A DNA stretch of 64,000 bases from Lineus longissimus (GCF_910592395.1 NC_088310.1:19477501-19541500); one strand, 5' to 3'; numbered from the stretch's first letter, positions 1 to 11,270 are shown. The notes: a model not told the origin generated them from the letters alone. A program made the numbers and translations.

Positions 1-9
1 ATTGCATCA
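1..9 (-). promoter_or_regulatory. ATF4/C-EBP amino-acid response element (AARE/CARE)
   Basis: The first nine bases are ATTGCATCA, the reverse complement of TGATGCAAT. This is the established C/EBP-ATF composite element that ATF4 binds, identical to the element known from the mammalian CHOP promoter. It lies about 250 bp upstream of the likely start codon of the ChaC gene. Mammalian CHAC1 is a known ATF4 target, which makes the location meaningful. Because the window begins here, further upstream promoter sequence cannot be judged. Confidence 0.5.
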
Positions 10-56
10 GATCGAGAGAAAAAATGCAAATGACTTTTACCCTTGACCCAGCAAGA

Positions 57-113
57 ACCAATCATATCCAAGAACCTTATATTATGCTTAGTAGAGCAGA
101 ACGTTGATTGGTT
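57..113. promoter_or_regulatory. Pair of inverted CCAAT boxes upstream of ChaC
   Basis: AACCAATC at 57-64 and its exact reverse complement GATTGGTT at 106-113 flank a 41-bp spacer upstream of the ChaC gene. CCAAT boxes of this kind are typical NF-Y sites in animal promoters. Binding is an inference from the motif only. Confidence 0.35.
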
Positions 114-255
114 CACAGGGCGTTTGAGGTCACACAACAACAAACGCACATGCGTGCTCAGATGAATCGAAGGAAAGCTGATAGAAAGGTTGGGAATAGT
201 AAAAGGGGAATATCTGCTGTTTTATTTCGACATATTTCTGGATACTCCTCAAATA

Positions 256-1715
256 ATGTTAATTCCGGCGAATGGAGACATACCCCATGATGCAAGGGTA
301 TGGATATTTGGATATGCCTCTTTAATCTGGAAGCCTGGTTTCGAATACCAGCGAAGGGTGTTGGGATATATCAAAGGATTCTCACGCAGATTCTGGCAGA
401 CGAATGCAACTCACAGAGGAACCCCTGACAAGGTGAGTTGGAGAATTTACTCAATTATATTGACCAAACAATCGAATATCATTGTAGAATTCTCCTATGG
501 TATCGCTGGAACCCCAAAGGAAGCGCGATTCAATATTGATACATTGCCAACCAGCTGGTAATTGGCGCAGTGCCATGTATATGGCCTTGGCTGACCTCTA
601 CTGGGCTCTTGGATGCCTCCCAACGTAAACTCCCGGGTATACTTGCGTATTTATGCCGCCTATCTTGTTACTGAATTGTTTTCTGGTTTTTGTTTGCAGC
701 CAGGAAGAGTGGCAACGTTGGTTCCGGATACTGAGGTGAGTACATTGCGTCAGCAACATGCAAATTGACCACGTGCGTTTGTTTACTTCACTGATATTCG
801 AGTTGGCCGTGGACGTCCCACGTGGAGAATGGGGTGGAACTCCGTGTTCTGGTTTCGTCGGGTGATGTAAACATGGGTCAAACACTGAGGCCCGGATGCA
901 TCATAACTTCGACTCAACTCCGGACTTTGGGGCGACTGACCCCGACTTGAACCAGATGAAGAATTGTGGGGAACCTCTCACTGATGTAGGCCTACTGATC
1001 GAGAGGCATCTCAAAGTCCACTGACACAAGACTGGGATGTAAATTATTAGTAGTCTCTGATTATAACGCACATAAAAAATATTTCTCGCTTTGTATTTTG
1101 CAGAGTACAGTGTGGGGTCTTGCGTACGAAGTGATTGGTCAGAAAAACATCAGAAACGCAATGAGACATCTGAATGGCCGTGAGGTCATGTGCGGCGGTT
1201 ACTGCCTGATGCTGGCGAACTTTCATCCGGAGGGCGAGGCGGAGGTGACTCTGCCTGTCCTCGCCTACACTGCGACTGAGAAGAACCAACACTACAGTAC
1301 GACGTCTTTGACAGAGCTGGCAGAGCAGGTCGTCGCAGCAGAGGGGCCAGCGGGACACAATGTGGAGTATGTCCTCAGGATTGTGGATTTTATGAAGGAA
1401 CACGTCGGCTGTGAACACGATAATCATTTATTGGAGTTGAACCGGTTGATTCGGACATTACTCGAGGAGAGAAGCTTGGCTGTGACAAACTTGATCGGTG
1501 ACGGTCCGATATGTGATTGTGATAAACAAACTGTGATGCACCATAAGAAATGCCCTGTCAATTATTGGGCGCTGCACAAAAAGGATATATTGAAGACAGT
1601 CAGTGCAGTGAATCACAATAAGAAATACATCGACTTGAGTGAAATTTTCGTAAGGACATTCGCAGCACAGGTGACATTGCACAATAATCCCAGATTGGAG
1701 ACATCAAGAGCATGA
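256..1715 (+). CDS. ChaC-type glutathione-specific gamma-glutamylcyclotransferase (3 exons)
   Basis: Joined exons 256-432, 700-735 and 1104-1715 encode about 274 residues. Family enzymes cleave the gamma-glutamyl bond of glutathione, giving 5-oxoproline and Cys-Gly in the cytosol. Exon 1 shows VWIFGY-ASLIWKPGFEY and GFSRRFW; the 12-codon exon 2 encodes PGRVATLVPDTE; exon 3 continues STVWGLAY and LNGREVMCGGY, where Glu98 corresponds to the catalytic glutamate of the family, then GHNVEYVLRIVDFM, closest to CHAC1. Both introns have GT-AG ends (GTGAGT donors, TTTGCAG and TTTTGCAG acceptors) and are phase 0. The start is the first ATG in a frame open since a stop at 163-165, with A at -3. Odd points: the usual YGSL loop reads YASL (Ala21), WQG reads WQT (Thr49), and about 75 residues extend past the usual family end. 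The family call is secure; whether it is CHAC1 or CHAC2 by orthology is inferred. Confidence 0.93.
433..699 (+). other. ChaC intron 1
   Basis: A 267-bp intron with donor AAG|GTGAGT and acceptor TTTGTTTGCAG|CC. Reading through the donor meets a stop at 559-561, so splicing is needed for the full protein. Nothing else is seen in it. Confidence 0.85.
736..1103 (+). other. ChaC intron 2
   Basis: A 368-bp intron with donor GAG|GTGAGT and acceptor TTGTATTTTGCAG|AG. No gene, repeat or structured element was seen in it. Confidence 0.85.
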
Positions 1716-2519
1716 CTTCCCGACACTTCAGATTCATGATCAGGATTTATATAGACCGAGGTCTATGTATAGGACATAACTTTACAAGGTGCTGTGAATA
1801 CTCTATAGTCATGAATATACGGTCAGTGGCTCAATATGCCTGGTGAACATGCAATTGTATCTGAATAGATACGAAAAGTCATATATATCCGAGGTGCAAA
1901 CAACTTTGTGCTTCTATACATGCTTCCCGAAATTGGTGGCTTGCATTGGAACTAACTTTTTCCCCCTTGTCCGTCATTAAAAGCATTCAGTGTTGGTCAA
2001 CCATGACTATCTCCTTTGTCCCTCCATCATAAGGCCTAGTTTCCCCTTATGACATCACTATTTCGGACACTGAGCGCCCCATTTCTGGAAAGGTGTATAT
2101 CTATGTGCTCTTGAGTTGAATGGGTGTAGAAGGAATGGAAATCCCATAGTTTTGATAGTCATATTCTATTGTGCACGGATTGTTTTAGGATCTACAGTTA
2201 TAGGGAAACATTAACCTTTATAAAAAAGCGTACAATAGATTCCTTTGTTAATCTTCAATGTTATAATTGGGTTTTAGATCACAGTGACACTGGCTTTTGG
2301 TGAAAACAAATTTTCTCCGCGAACAGTGTGATTTTATGTTGATGTATTAGTTAGTATATTTGCTGATAGATGGAGATACTTTTGATTATGCGTGGTCTCC
2401 CAATATAAAGGTGCATCAGTTGTGATAATAAACAAGTTGTTACTAAAAGCATGCATTTTTTGTTTATTTCTGCAAACTTCGATTTGTTCTTCTTTCACAT
2501 CATCACACAAAATGGTCCA
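1716..2519 (+). other. ChaC 3' untranslated region and flank
   Basis: AT-rich DNA without a credible reading frame follows the ChaC stop codon. The best poly(A) signal is AATAAA at 2427-2432, followed within 50 bp by T-rich sequence, so the transcript may end near 2450. That would give a 3' UTR of about 730 nt. The assignment rests only on the signal. Confidence 0.45.
2427..2432 (+). terminator. Candidate poly(A) signal of the ChaC gene
   Basis: AATAAA, 712 bp after the ChaC stop codon, followed by a T-rich stretch near 2457-2467. It is the best-placed signal before the CpG-richer region of the next gene. Confidence 0.45.
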
Positions 2520-3515
2520 GCGGTAATAGTTGTCTTAAATTGACGGATTCAATCCGTCTCTCGCGTGGACGATTGGGGGACAGCCAGGCACATACAGGAC
2601 AGACAGACGATCCAAGGACATGAAGGCAGTTCGACAAAATCTAGGACCAGCATTAACAGGTTTTGGAATTGGATTGTTTCAGTTTCACGTGGCGACGTTC
2701 AAACGCAAGTCCTTTTTGTCTTCCCATATCCGCAGACGCTGTCAATCATCCTTCGGAGTTGCAAGAAGTATTTTTCTCCGAGACTTCGTTTGAATTGAGT
2801 TTCTCTTATAATTGTAGATGGCGTGGCTATATGCCGACGCACACGCTGGTAAAGTGTCTCTGTCTCCCATCCTTACGTTGATTGTCCGGCACTTCCCGTT
2901 GTCCATTGGATAGGCCTATCTCCTCAAATGAAGTCACAAGGGGATCTCAAATTACTGGATCCGCCACTCGGATTAACGGGACCAGCCCCCCCCCGTCCGC
3001 CCCTGCGTTTTTGCATGAGTGGGGACGGGCTGAAGAAGGTTGTGAGAGACGCGTCGCGCAAACCTTGGGGACGACGCTCTGAATAGTATAGGTGAAAAAT
3101 CTTTGATCACCTGAGGCGATGAGTATGACGGTTCAACCCGATATTTCGGAGACGTTTGTTATTGATCCAAGTTTCCATGACGATGATTTCTTATGTTGCA
3201 GAATCCTACCAGGGAACTAAACCTAAAAGGCCCGTCCCTAATCCAGGTAGATCCATTCAATAACATGGTTTTCAATCAAACACTTTTACCCATTTCTTTT
3301 CCATCATCGTGATCATTGGCGAATCGGCAGCTCCTTGATAGCAGACGACAGGCGCCAACTTATCGACTAAATGCATACTCCGCGCAGCTATCATTCTTCA
3401 CGGAACAGTGTGAGTGTATAGTGGTTTCTGGCGGTGTGTGGAGGTTGCGCTACTACTCGCATGTTCTGCGCGGAGCGCGTGGTCGGAGAAGATAACTTTT
3501 CGCGCCGCGGACGAG
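2520..3515 (+). promoter_or_regulatory. CpG-richer promoter/5' UTR region of the TRIM9-like gene
   Basis: CpG dinucleotides are clearly denser here than in the surrounding AT-rich DNA, with clusters near 2530-2580, 2695-2860 and 2970-3080. A run of nine C lies at about 2987-2995. No reading frame in the stretch looks coding. Its position directly before the TRIM9-like start codon suggests promoter plus 5' UTR. The transcription start cannot be placed from sequence. Confidence 0.45.
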
Positions 3516-4271
3516 ATGGAGGTGGAATTAAAGTGTCCCGTGTGTTGCCGACTTTATTGCAACCCTGTCTTGTTGCCTTGTTCTCATTCTCTGTGCCTGG
3601 CATGTGCCGTTAGTGTCCAGGTACCCTCCCAGCAACTGGGCACAAATTCGGAGGAGAATAACTCTGGATTACCCGACTTGGATTACCCCGATATTGACAA
3701 GCTAAGTTTAGTGAGCGAAACTGATAGTGGAGTAGTGGTCAATAGTAGGCCCAGTAGTTATGTTGGGACTCCTAGCATTGGTAATATATACTTTCAGTCC
3801 TCCCAAGGCAGTACTTTAGGTCTCTCATGCCCATCATGTAGGAGGAATGTGTACTTTGATGAAACAGGTGCAAACAGTTTACCTAAAAATCGTGTTTTAG
3901 AATCAATTGTGGATAAATATGGGGAAAATAAAAAAATTGTTGTCAAGTGTCAAATGTGTGAAAAGGACCCTCATGATGCCACCTCAATGTGCGAACAATG
4001 TGAGGTTTTCTACTGCCAGGCCTGTCGGGATAGTTGCCACCCTCCGCGTGGGCCGCTCGCCAAACACAACCTTGTGGCGCCCTCCGAAGGCAAACAAATT
4101 CTCCGTGCCAAGAATAAAACGAAGGAGACGCAATGTCCAGAACATCAAGATGAGACACTGAGTATGTACTGCACGTTATGTAAAGTGACTTGCTGCTACT
4201 TGTGCGTCCAGGATGGACCTCATACCCACCATGATGTTCAAGCCCTTGGTGCTATGTGCAAGGCTCAAAAG
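3516..4271 (+). CDS. TRIM9/TRIM67-type E3 ubiquitin ligase, first coding exon (RING + B-box 1 + B-box 2)
   Basis: The exon encodes 252 residues from ATG at 3516 (G at -3, G at +4; the frame upstream has no other ATG). RING ligands are Cys7, Cys10, Cys22, His24, Cys27, Cys30 and then Cys105, Cys108, split by an acidic/serine-rich insert. That split and the insert motif DYPDIDKLSLVSETDSG are hallmarks of TRIM9/67. B-box 1 spans about 145-184 (KCQMCEK, MCEQCEVFYC, CHPPRGPLAKH) and B-box 2 about 207-239 (CPEH, YCTLC, CCYLC, HTHH). The exon ends ...ALGAMCKAQK before GTAAAA, at the position where the coiled coil begins in the family. Known members are RING E3 ligases acting in neurons through netrin receptor, exocytosis or innate signalling. 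The coiled-coil, COS, FN3 and SPRY parts were not found in the window. The 5' donor is a weak match to consensus. Confidence 0.93.
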
Positions 4272-4372
4272 GTAAAAAATTTAACATCTAAAAGTATATT
4301 ACATGTATGTTTATATAGTTTACATCTGTTATTCCATCTAACTTTGAAAAACATGTTTAACTTTTTTTTCAG
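4272..4372 (+). other. Possible 101-bp intron after TRIM9-like exon 1
   Basis: The interval starts GTAAAAAAT and ends in an unusually strong polypyrimidine acceptor, CTTTTTTTTCAG, at 4361-4372. The donor is weak. It could be a real mini-intron leading into an alternative last exon, or the acceptor could be chance within a long first intron. Confidence 0.35.
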
Positions 4373-4460
4373 AATAACTCTCTGTAACCATGGTAACAAA
4401 GCTTCCAGGTTGCATCCTCTTTATAGCTGTGGATTAATAAAGACATTGTGGTCAAGGCAA
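4373..4460 (+). other. Candidate alternative terminal exon of the TRIM9-like gene
   Basis: Splicing 4271 to 4373 adds Asn-Asn-Ser-Leu and then TAA, giving a 256-residue protein with RING and B-boxes only. AATAAA follows at 4436-4441. Without splicing, the frame stays open to a stop at 4500-4502, adding 76 residues with a hydrophobic stretch, and another AATAAA lies at 4743-4748. Either route would end the transcript early. No transcript evidence is available here. Confidence 0.3.
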
Positions 4461-4502
4461 ATAAATCAGTTAGAAATCACTAATCATTTTCACCCTAACT
4501 AG

Positions 4503-5330
4503 CCTGACTGATTACCCAGGTGATTGTTGGTTACCTTGTCTAATTATTTGATAAACTGGCACTGTTAATCAAATGGTTGATTGACCAATGATTTATTAAT
4601 CAATTTGTTGATTAACTGTGGTCAGTTTTTATTGTCCCCTGGATAAGTGAGTGAAATTCACAAGGCTTACTTATGTACTTATGGTAGGCAACAATGAAGC
4701 AACAATACCCTTTGTCTGAAGTGGTATTTTGTCTGTTGGGGAAATAAAACTTCTACTTTTGATGGTTTATTAATAAATGTATCTTATTTTATTGGTACAA
4801 ACTGCTACATGTTGTCTAGCATTGGGGCTTGTTGGAGTCAAAACAATACCATGGATTACAGCAAGTGTACTTATTCTATACTTGATATTAGTTCTTTTAA
4901 AGGTTAAAATCAAGTTTGTACAGTGTACCTACTGTTACTGGGTAGTGGGCAACCCTTCAGATTCCTTTTAGGAGATTTTATGGGCTAGAAATCTGCTAAT
5001 CCCAACACCATTTTGCCTTAATCCATTGGCCTTATCTCTCTTAGTAACTTCCTGCATTACATGCATTACACAACTTAATACTGACATCCCTCCCCCTCAC
5101 ATCCTGAATGTAAAATACAATCATGATTGCATGTGCAAATGTGCCATAAAACTAGTCAACCGGAGCCCCCCCATTTAATACTCCAGGATTTTGTGAATTA
5201 TTTGCTCAAAATGTCACAACCACCATCCAAGGACGGTCACATCATACTGGAGTACATTTGTGTATCCACCAGGGCCAATATCAGGATCAGTCAGGTGTCA
5301 TCCTGATGGAAAACGTTTCATAGATACAGT
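4503..5330. other. Intronic or intergenic DNA, no gene seen
   Basis: AT-rich sequence with AATAAA at 4743-4748. A hydrophobic open frame at 4777-4971 lacks coding character and was not accepted. Confidence 0.5.
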
Positions 5331-5336
5331 AGAACC

Positions 5337-5390
5337 TCTCTATTAAGGACACCCTTGGGAGTGACAAGTGCTGTCCTTACACCAGTTTTA
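5337..5390 (+). mobile_element. Truncated end of a CAGTAGAACCTC inverted-repeat element (copy 1)
   Basis: Starts after TA with CAGTAGAACCTCTCTATTAA and matches the left end of copy 2 for about 54 bp, through GACAAGTGCTGTCCTTA, then stops. The terminal sequence resembles pogo/Tigger-type Tc1-mariner ends. Only one end remains. Confidence 0.6.
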
Positions 5391-5811
5391 TCAGTTGCTC
5401 TGGCAAGTTGCATCCATTAGTGTTCTTTGTGCTGTGACTGATATGAGTGAGTGAATATGCTGCAAATTAGTAAAAAAAGTAAGTTTGCTTCACCTGTTTT
5501 GATTCATGCCTTCTTTTCCAGATCAGCATTGTCATTGTATTAACACCGATAAATCAATGATGTATTTAATGAGAGTGTGCTCTAGACTAGAGATACCTAA
5601 GAGACATATTGTCCATTTTCCTCTGAATCCATGTTTACAGCTGCACAAATACCCACAGGTGTGTCATTAAAAAAGACAAGTCCAATTTAATATTTGCTAG
5701 ACAATCTTTCATTCATTTGAATCTGAGACAGTTGATCCTAATATACAGAAATCCTTTCCTGCTAAAGACAATTTGCAAACCCATCCAAGCTGTCACTGTT
5801 ATCAGTATGTG

Positions 5812-5989
5812 CAGTAGAACCTCTCTATAAAGGACACCTTTGGGGCTGACAAGTACTGTCCTTAATAGAGAGGTGTCCTGATTAGAGAGGTCAGATGGAA
5901 TGGAAACTGCCATGTTGGGACCAAAACTAGTGTCATTAATAGAGAGGTTGTCCCTAATAGAGAGGTGTCCAATAAGGGAGGTTCCACTG
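5812..5989. mobile_element. CAGTAGAACCTC MITE (copy 2, about 178 bp)
   Basis: The left end is CAGTAGAACCTCTCTATAAA and the right end GGGAGGTTCCACTG is its imperfect inverse. Inside are repeated phrases such as TAATAGAGAGG and GAGGTGTCC that pair between halves. It is a short non-autonomous DNA transposon, probably Tc1-mariner/pogo type. A TA duplication is not preserved. A minus-strand frame of 147 codons across it is an artefact of the repeat. Confidence 0.75.
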
Positions 5990-6918
5990 AAAAATCTGTC
6001 ATCTACAGATTTGAGTTTGTCACTGTCTTTGTCTATCATCTTGTCCACTGCCTTGTGCTTGTTCGTGGAAATGACACAGATGGCCAATGCTCCTTGATAT
6101 TCAAGTGCCCAGCTCTCAGTGTAAACAGAATGTAACAATGTCTCAGACAGGGACAAGGCGCCTCCAACAGGCCCAAGTCAAGACATTACATCACCACCCA
6201 CTGTGCCTTCACGGATACGATTGTCCTTTGTGTCTGACCCCTGGTGGTGGCGACAAGTTTTATTCTTTGAACAGTGTTTGGGCGACTCCTACAAATTTGG
6301 TAAATTTTAGATTGTCCTGCTTGGTGTTTCCTTTCACTGTAACATCTCATTTTGGTCGCCTGCTCTCTAATTGTGTTGTACGCCTATTCACTGTTTGACA
6401 ATGTGGATGGTTTTCTTGGAGCAACGCCCCGGAGAGTGAGGTATTTTTAGAATGGTCAGTCAAAATATTTCTGGCGTTCAACCTGTGAAGTTCAGTGACA
6501 CTGAATACATGGGGTACAGGGTTAGGGTACAATGTTCGAGTGTATCCGGGGAGTGCTGTATCAGTGGAAAACTATGTGTAGGGTGTATTTCATGCAGGTA
6601 ATAACCAAGGTGTCTGCTGAATTGTTTGCAGTTTCTTTTCTGTTCGCAAGATGAATGAAGGCAGATGATAACTGGTATATTTAGAGAGCCCACCTTGGTG
6701 CTAGGTTGCAACCGTTAGTGTTACCATCTTTCATCTGCTTCAGTACTTGTACATGAATCTAACAGTTTATTCCTCTGCTGACATGGCTGATGTATCAAGA
6801 ACGGAGAGGCTGTCTTGGCCTATAAGTTACAAGGTGTTTCAGTAATTGTGGAAGCATGACTTGTAGGTGTTTCAGTGTAAAGAAGCATGATCAAAATTAC
6901 CAGTGAAGTGACTTGTCC

Positions 6919-6990
6919 AAGGTCTCGAGTACCAAATGTTTGTTTGGTATCAAGGCCATACGTTGAGCTGCCTACCACTTGACCACACTG
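6919..6990 (-). repeat. tRNA-like SINE head (minus strand)
   Basis: On the minus strand, TGGTCAAGTGG at 6976-6986 fits the A-box TRGYNNARNGG, and TACTCGAGACC near 6921-6931 is a weak B-box about 45 bp on. The rest does not fold as a normal tRNA. A tRNA-derived SINE fragment is the best guess. Confidence 0.35.
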
Positions 6991-6999
6991 TGCCCCCTT

Positions 7000-9900
7000 G
7001 GAACGAATCCCTCCTGCATCTGTCAATGACATTACTGATATCATCCAAATCGAACGTTTCAGATAGGTTGCGTGCTGATAATCTCGCAGGGTAATTTAAG
7101 TCTGCTAATTACCATGTTTGTCCATTGTGCAAGCCTAATTACCTTACAATAGGGAGTGATGGGGCTATCAAGAATCTTTACAGTGGACACAACACTGCTT
7201 ACAACGCATAGACATTGGACTGCTAACATTGGCGACACTCTGGCGTGAAAGGTATTGATACTGACAAATTGTCGACTCAAATCAGCCAGTATCATTGATA
7301 AAGCTGCAAAGGGTTCAGACTCCTGGGACTTGGTCGTTGTTGGTTGGCGATGCTAGTGGCTAAATCAATATGGCGGCTCCGGTCAGGATACAGAATGATG
7401 CCCTCGTGTTTTATATTCCGGACTGATTACGGTCATTGGCAGAAAGAGATTTTGCTTCTTTGCACATAAAAAACATCCTGTCTGCGAATGTGTGAATTAT
7501 CTGCTTGGAAAACGTCCATGGGGACTGAATGTCTCCGGTCAAATCATCGCTTCGACTGACTTCAAAGATTGTAGTCTCTGCATTGTTTTTTTGTAGCGTT
7601 CTGGGCCAGGGGGCTGCGTCATGTGTGGAAAGTACAAAGGTTGATGAAAATGGGATTGGAAGTCGGGAGAATGCTGATCAAGTTATAAATTAGACATTGA
7701 AAGGTGTACAATTCTGGATTCTTTAAGGACATCAGCAGCAGTTCAATTGCTGATCTGTGATCAATTTAAGGCTATTTTATTTCAGTACATGTACATTTTA
7801 AGCAGGCTTACTTGGGGATGGCAGATTTTCTTTTAGAACTTGTCTATTTGGATACTTTTTTTCCTGGAAAATGTCTGTGGACATATTTTACAAAATCTTT
7901 GCAGTAGCTTTAAGCATGGTGTAACCTTTTGAACCGACTTGTATTGCACCAACGCAACATGGTTCATGTAAGACATGTAAAATGATAAGAACAATGTCAC
8001 ATTATTTAATATTAGGTTTTAAATTAGCTAGACATGTCACATTATCAGAATATCATTATTGACATTTCCTGATAAAGTGTTGGCGGAAAGACTTCTATAA
8101 CGCATGTTTTAGGAATGATGATAGCACAGATTTTAGGATCCTTACCCTTTGATGATAGTGATTATTGTGATTGTAATGGGTGTGACTTGAAGCACACCTT
8201 CACAAACAAGCATTTTTTGTTGGTAACATCTAGGTACCATACTGTATGCACCCATAACCTATGAGCAAGAGTTTGATCAAGTGACGATCACAGTGCATGA
8301 ATCCTATCTATTGGATTTGAACATATCCTTTGGTAAACTCTCCGATTGATTTTGTAATGATGCCTTCGACGGTAATGGACTTGTACGCTGGAGCATGTGT
8401 TCCTGCGACTAGCATGACTGGTTGCCTCCGGTGTCAAGCGACCTTCAAAAGATGGCTCATGTTGCGACGCATGCTGGGTTGTGGAATTTCATTTTGATGC
8501 AAATATCCAGTTTGCATTTGTTTTTTGCGTGGTTATTTTCAGAAGATTTGCATTGGAAGCTGTTCTGTTCGATAGTAAGTGATATCAAATAGATATTTCG
8601 TGTGAGGCCGGGACTTTCAAGGATGATGATAAATATATTTTTAGTGCATTTTGCAGCACTTGAAAAATTGTTAGCCTTGCTCAGTGAGACTATACAGCTG
8701 ACTATGCCAACTAGTTGTCCACATAGTCCATTATTCCCATCAACTCTAACTCTTGGCCATCATCACTTTTTAGTGCACCTAGCAATAAGTGAAAAGTGGT
8801 CCTATCTCTCCGAGTTATAAAAAAAATTTCCTAATGATATTCCTTTCACCAAGGTGTTGCGTGATATGAACTATGCATTATTTTGTAACAAAACCCCATT
8901 GTTTGTGACTTTTGCGCTTGCTGGGTTTGGATTCATGACAAACATAAAGGAACCTGGTGATGTATCTGTTTGGTTTGATTTAGACAATATGAGCACATAT
9001 TCTATTTGTACTCCCGATCAGGCATCCATCAGGCTGCACCAGCATCCAGCTGAGCTGTAGTTAGAAATCATATTCAGATAGAGGAGGATGTAGTTACGGT
9101 TCATGTAGTTCATTGTGGTACTAAAATGTCTGTCCTCGGGCTGTTTGTCAGTTTCAAGGGCACTAATTATTTGAAGAACTGATAAAACACTGCAAAATAA
9201 ACGAGCCATGAGGAGAATTTCACAAATGAGTTGCACACGCTACAAGCAAGTTAATCCAGTAATAATTGAAAGCGACTATTAATTTCCGATAACCCAAACT
9301 GCTAACTCAATCATCAGGACTCAGCCTTCCTTAAAATTTCTCACTGGTGTAGAACAATGAATATACGCTCCATTAAATATTTCATACTTTCCCACAATAT
9401 GATCATTCAGGCAGGATTTCTACCCTAGACAGATAATCACGTTTGATACATGCACGTCTACACTACTGGCGGCAAACCAAATAAATGGATCCATGCTTGA
9501 AAAGATGTTTTATATGAATCTGGCGCCAGAGGTGGCATATATTTGGATCTCTTGCCATTGGGGATTTTGCTATCGACTGGGGATGAATTTGTCCACAGTT
9601 TTATCTTGTGAGCCTCAGGGAGCCTTGATTGTAGACCATGTGGCAACTACTTGAGTAGAAATCGATGGCATTGGAATATATCTCGTCAGGGTCCAGTGCT
9701 GATGATAGTAGCATTGATTTTGAGTTTATAAACAGTGCTATCTGGTTTTTGATCAGTGGATGACATGATGCAAAGTTTGTTTCGGATCTGAGGACATTTA
9801 ATAATAGAATTTGTCCGCTGAACTCTCAAACTATACTATTGTATTTAAAGCAATGGCTCTCATTCATGTGATTGAAGTTGGTTCAGCATCTCTACTAAAC

Positions 9901-11270
9901 ATGTAAAAGCTTGCCATGGGAGAAATTCATGCCTGTTGTCTACAACTCGTAGCTTTTATTGAAAGTTTGATCACCAACCCTTCCTTTGCCAAGATATGTA
10001 AGTAATGTAAGATTTGGTAAACAAACCCTGCAAATATGCTCTCAACATTGCTGGCGCATGTAATCGCTTACTGAACTATTCTACCAATTCAGACAGTTAA
10101 AATCCCTCTATCTCACTCACAAGGTAAGGCAACAAGTAACATCTTTCTCCCATGTAACTATACTGTTTTACACATTTATCTTTTATTTACCACCTGTAAC
10201 CTAACAGAATCCTCCCAAGTTATGATCAAACTTAGCAGGGAACAGTTCAAACCTTGTGATCACAGGTTCATATCCCTGTTTGTTTCAAGATAACATGGAC
10301 CAGGAGCCAGTCTTTAGTGAAATAATTGCTCTGGATATCTGAGGAATCGGAATGTAGCAGACATCCTCGTAGAACATGAACTATGGAGCCATTGGAACAC
10401 ACAACAACATCTTTTTTTTTTCAGAAGTTTCATTCCAACAGGTTGCTTTAAGAGAATGATGAGGAAGGTGATGGAGAAATGAAGGAACATGCCAAAGGAG
10501 GGTTCAGTCAGCTGTCAACGAATCTAAATGGCTATGTTAGGGTCGTCGACATCTTGTCCGCAAGGCCTTTACACTTGTATCTCCCTTACAAAGTCACATA
10601 ACAGGGAAGGAGTCAGGAATTGTACCCCCTGTTATCCAGGGTGCAAGCACCTCGTATCGGGACTCAATGCCAACAGCTTCCCTCGAGGTGTCGATTAGGC
10701 CAAGTAAATAGCAATATTGGATATAGTAATGTATAATGCATAACAGGTTGTGAGACATCTGATCAAACAAAGCACCTCTAATTGGTTTTCTCATGCACTT
10801 AATACTTACGAGCTTGATATCGGGTCTATCAAGTTGTTCTCAATGGTGTGAAATGATATTATCACACAACTCATTTCTCATTCTATGTCTACAAACTTCT
10901 GAATGATTCAGGCTTTCCCGCCTAAGGTGACTGGGGAAGAACCACTCTGCTCTCACACAACAAACACCTTGTACAGCAACAATCTGAAACATTATTGTAT
11001 TAGGAAATGCACCAGACATACCTCCCAACTTATATATTTACTTGGTCATTTTTTACTCTCTCACAAACAAATATTCTTAACAGCAGTGAGTAGCTTAGAC
11101 TGCAGACCACCATCCCTGCTGGTATCAGAGGTGAGAATGATGCAGCACATAGCTTGCGGCAGAGTTTATAGCCACCCACACTCCCATCTTGAAGTATGAT
11201 AAAAACGGTTCTCTACGGCGAAGAGGCAGGAGAGGTGATTAAACTCTACAAAGGTATAAGGCAATTTTCA
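7000..11270. other. Intronic or intergenic DNA, no gene seen
   Basis: No exon was recognised. A CpG-denser pocket at about 8341-8480 has a 58-codon open frame on the + strand without family features. A TGGCGCCA palindrome occurs at 9521-9528. A T9 tract lies near 10412-10420. Nothing else stands out. Confidence 0.45.

Noticed and set aside
190-255. Upstream start of the ChaC protein at 190
   Set aside because: The codon at 190 is TTG. The first in-frame ATG is at 256, with A at -3.
1047-1427. 126-codon minus-strand frame
   Set aside because: It is antisense to ChaC exon 3, whose protein is clearly recognisable on the + strand.
4777-4971. 64-codon hydrophobic frame after the TRIM9-like exon
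   Set aside because: AT-rich random hydrophobic sequence without splice support or family motif.
5713-6156. 147-codon minus-strand frame
   Set aside because: It runs through a CAGTAGAACCTC MITE; the apparent protein is translated repeat.
8341-8495. CpG-dense pocket as a coding exon
   Set aside because: The 58-codon + frame and the opposite strand give no family motif, and no convincing splice sites were found.
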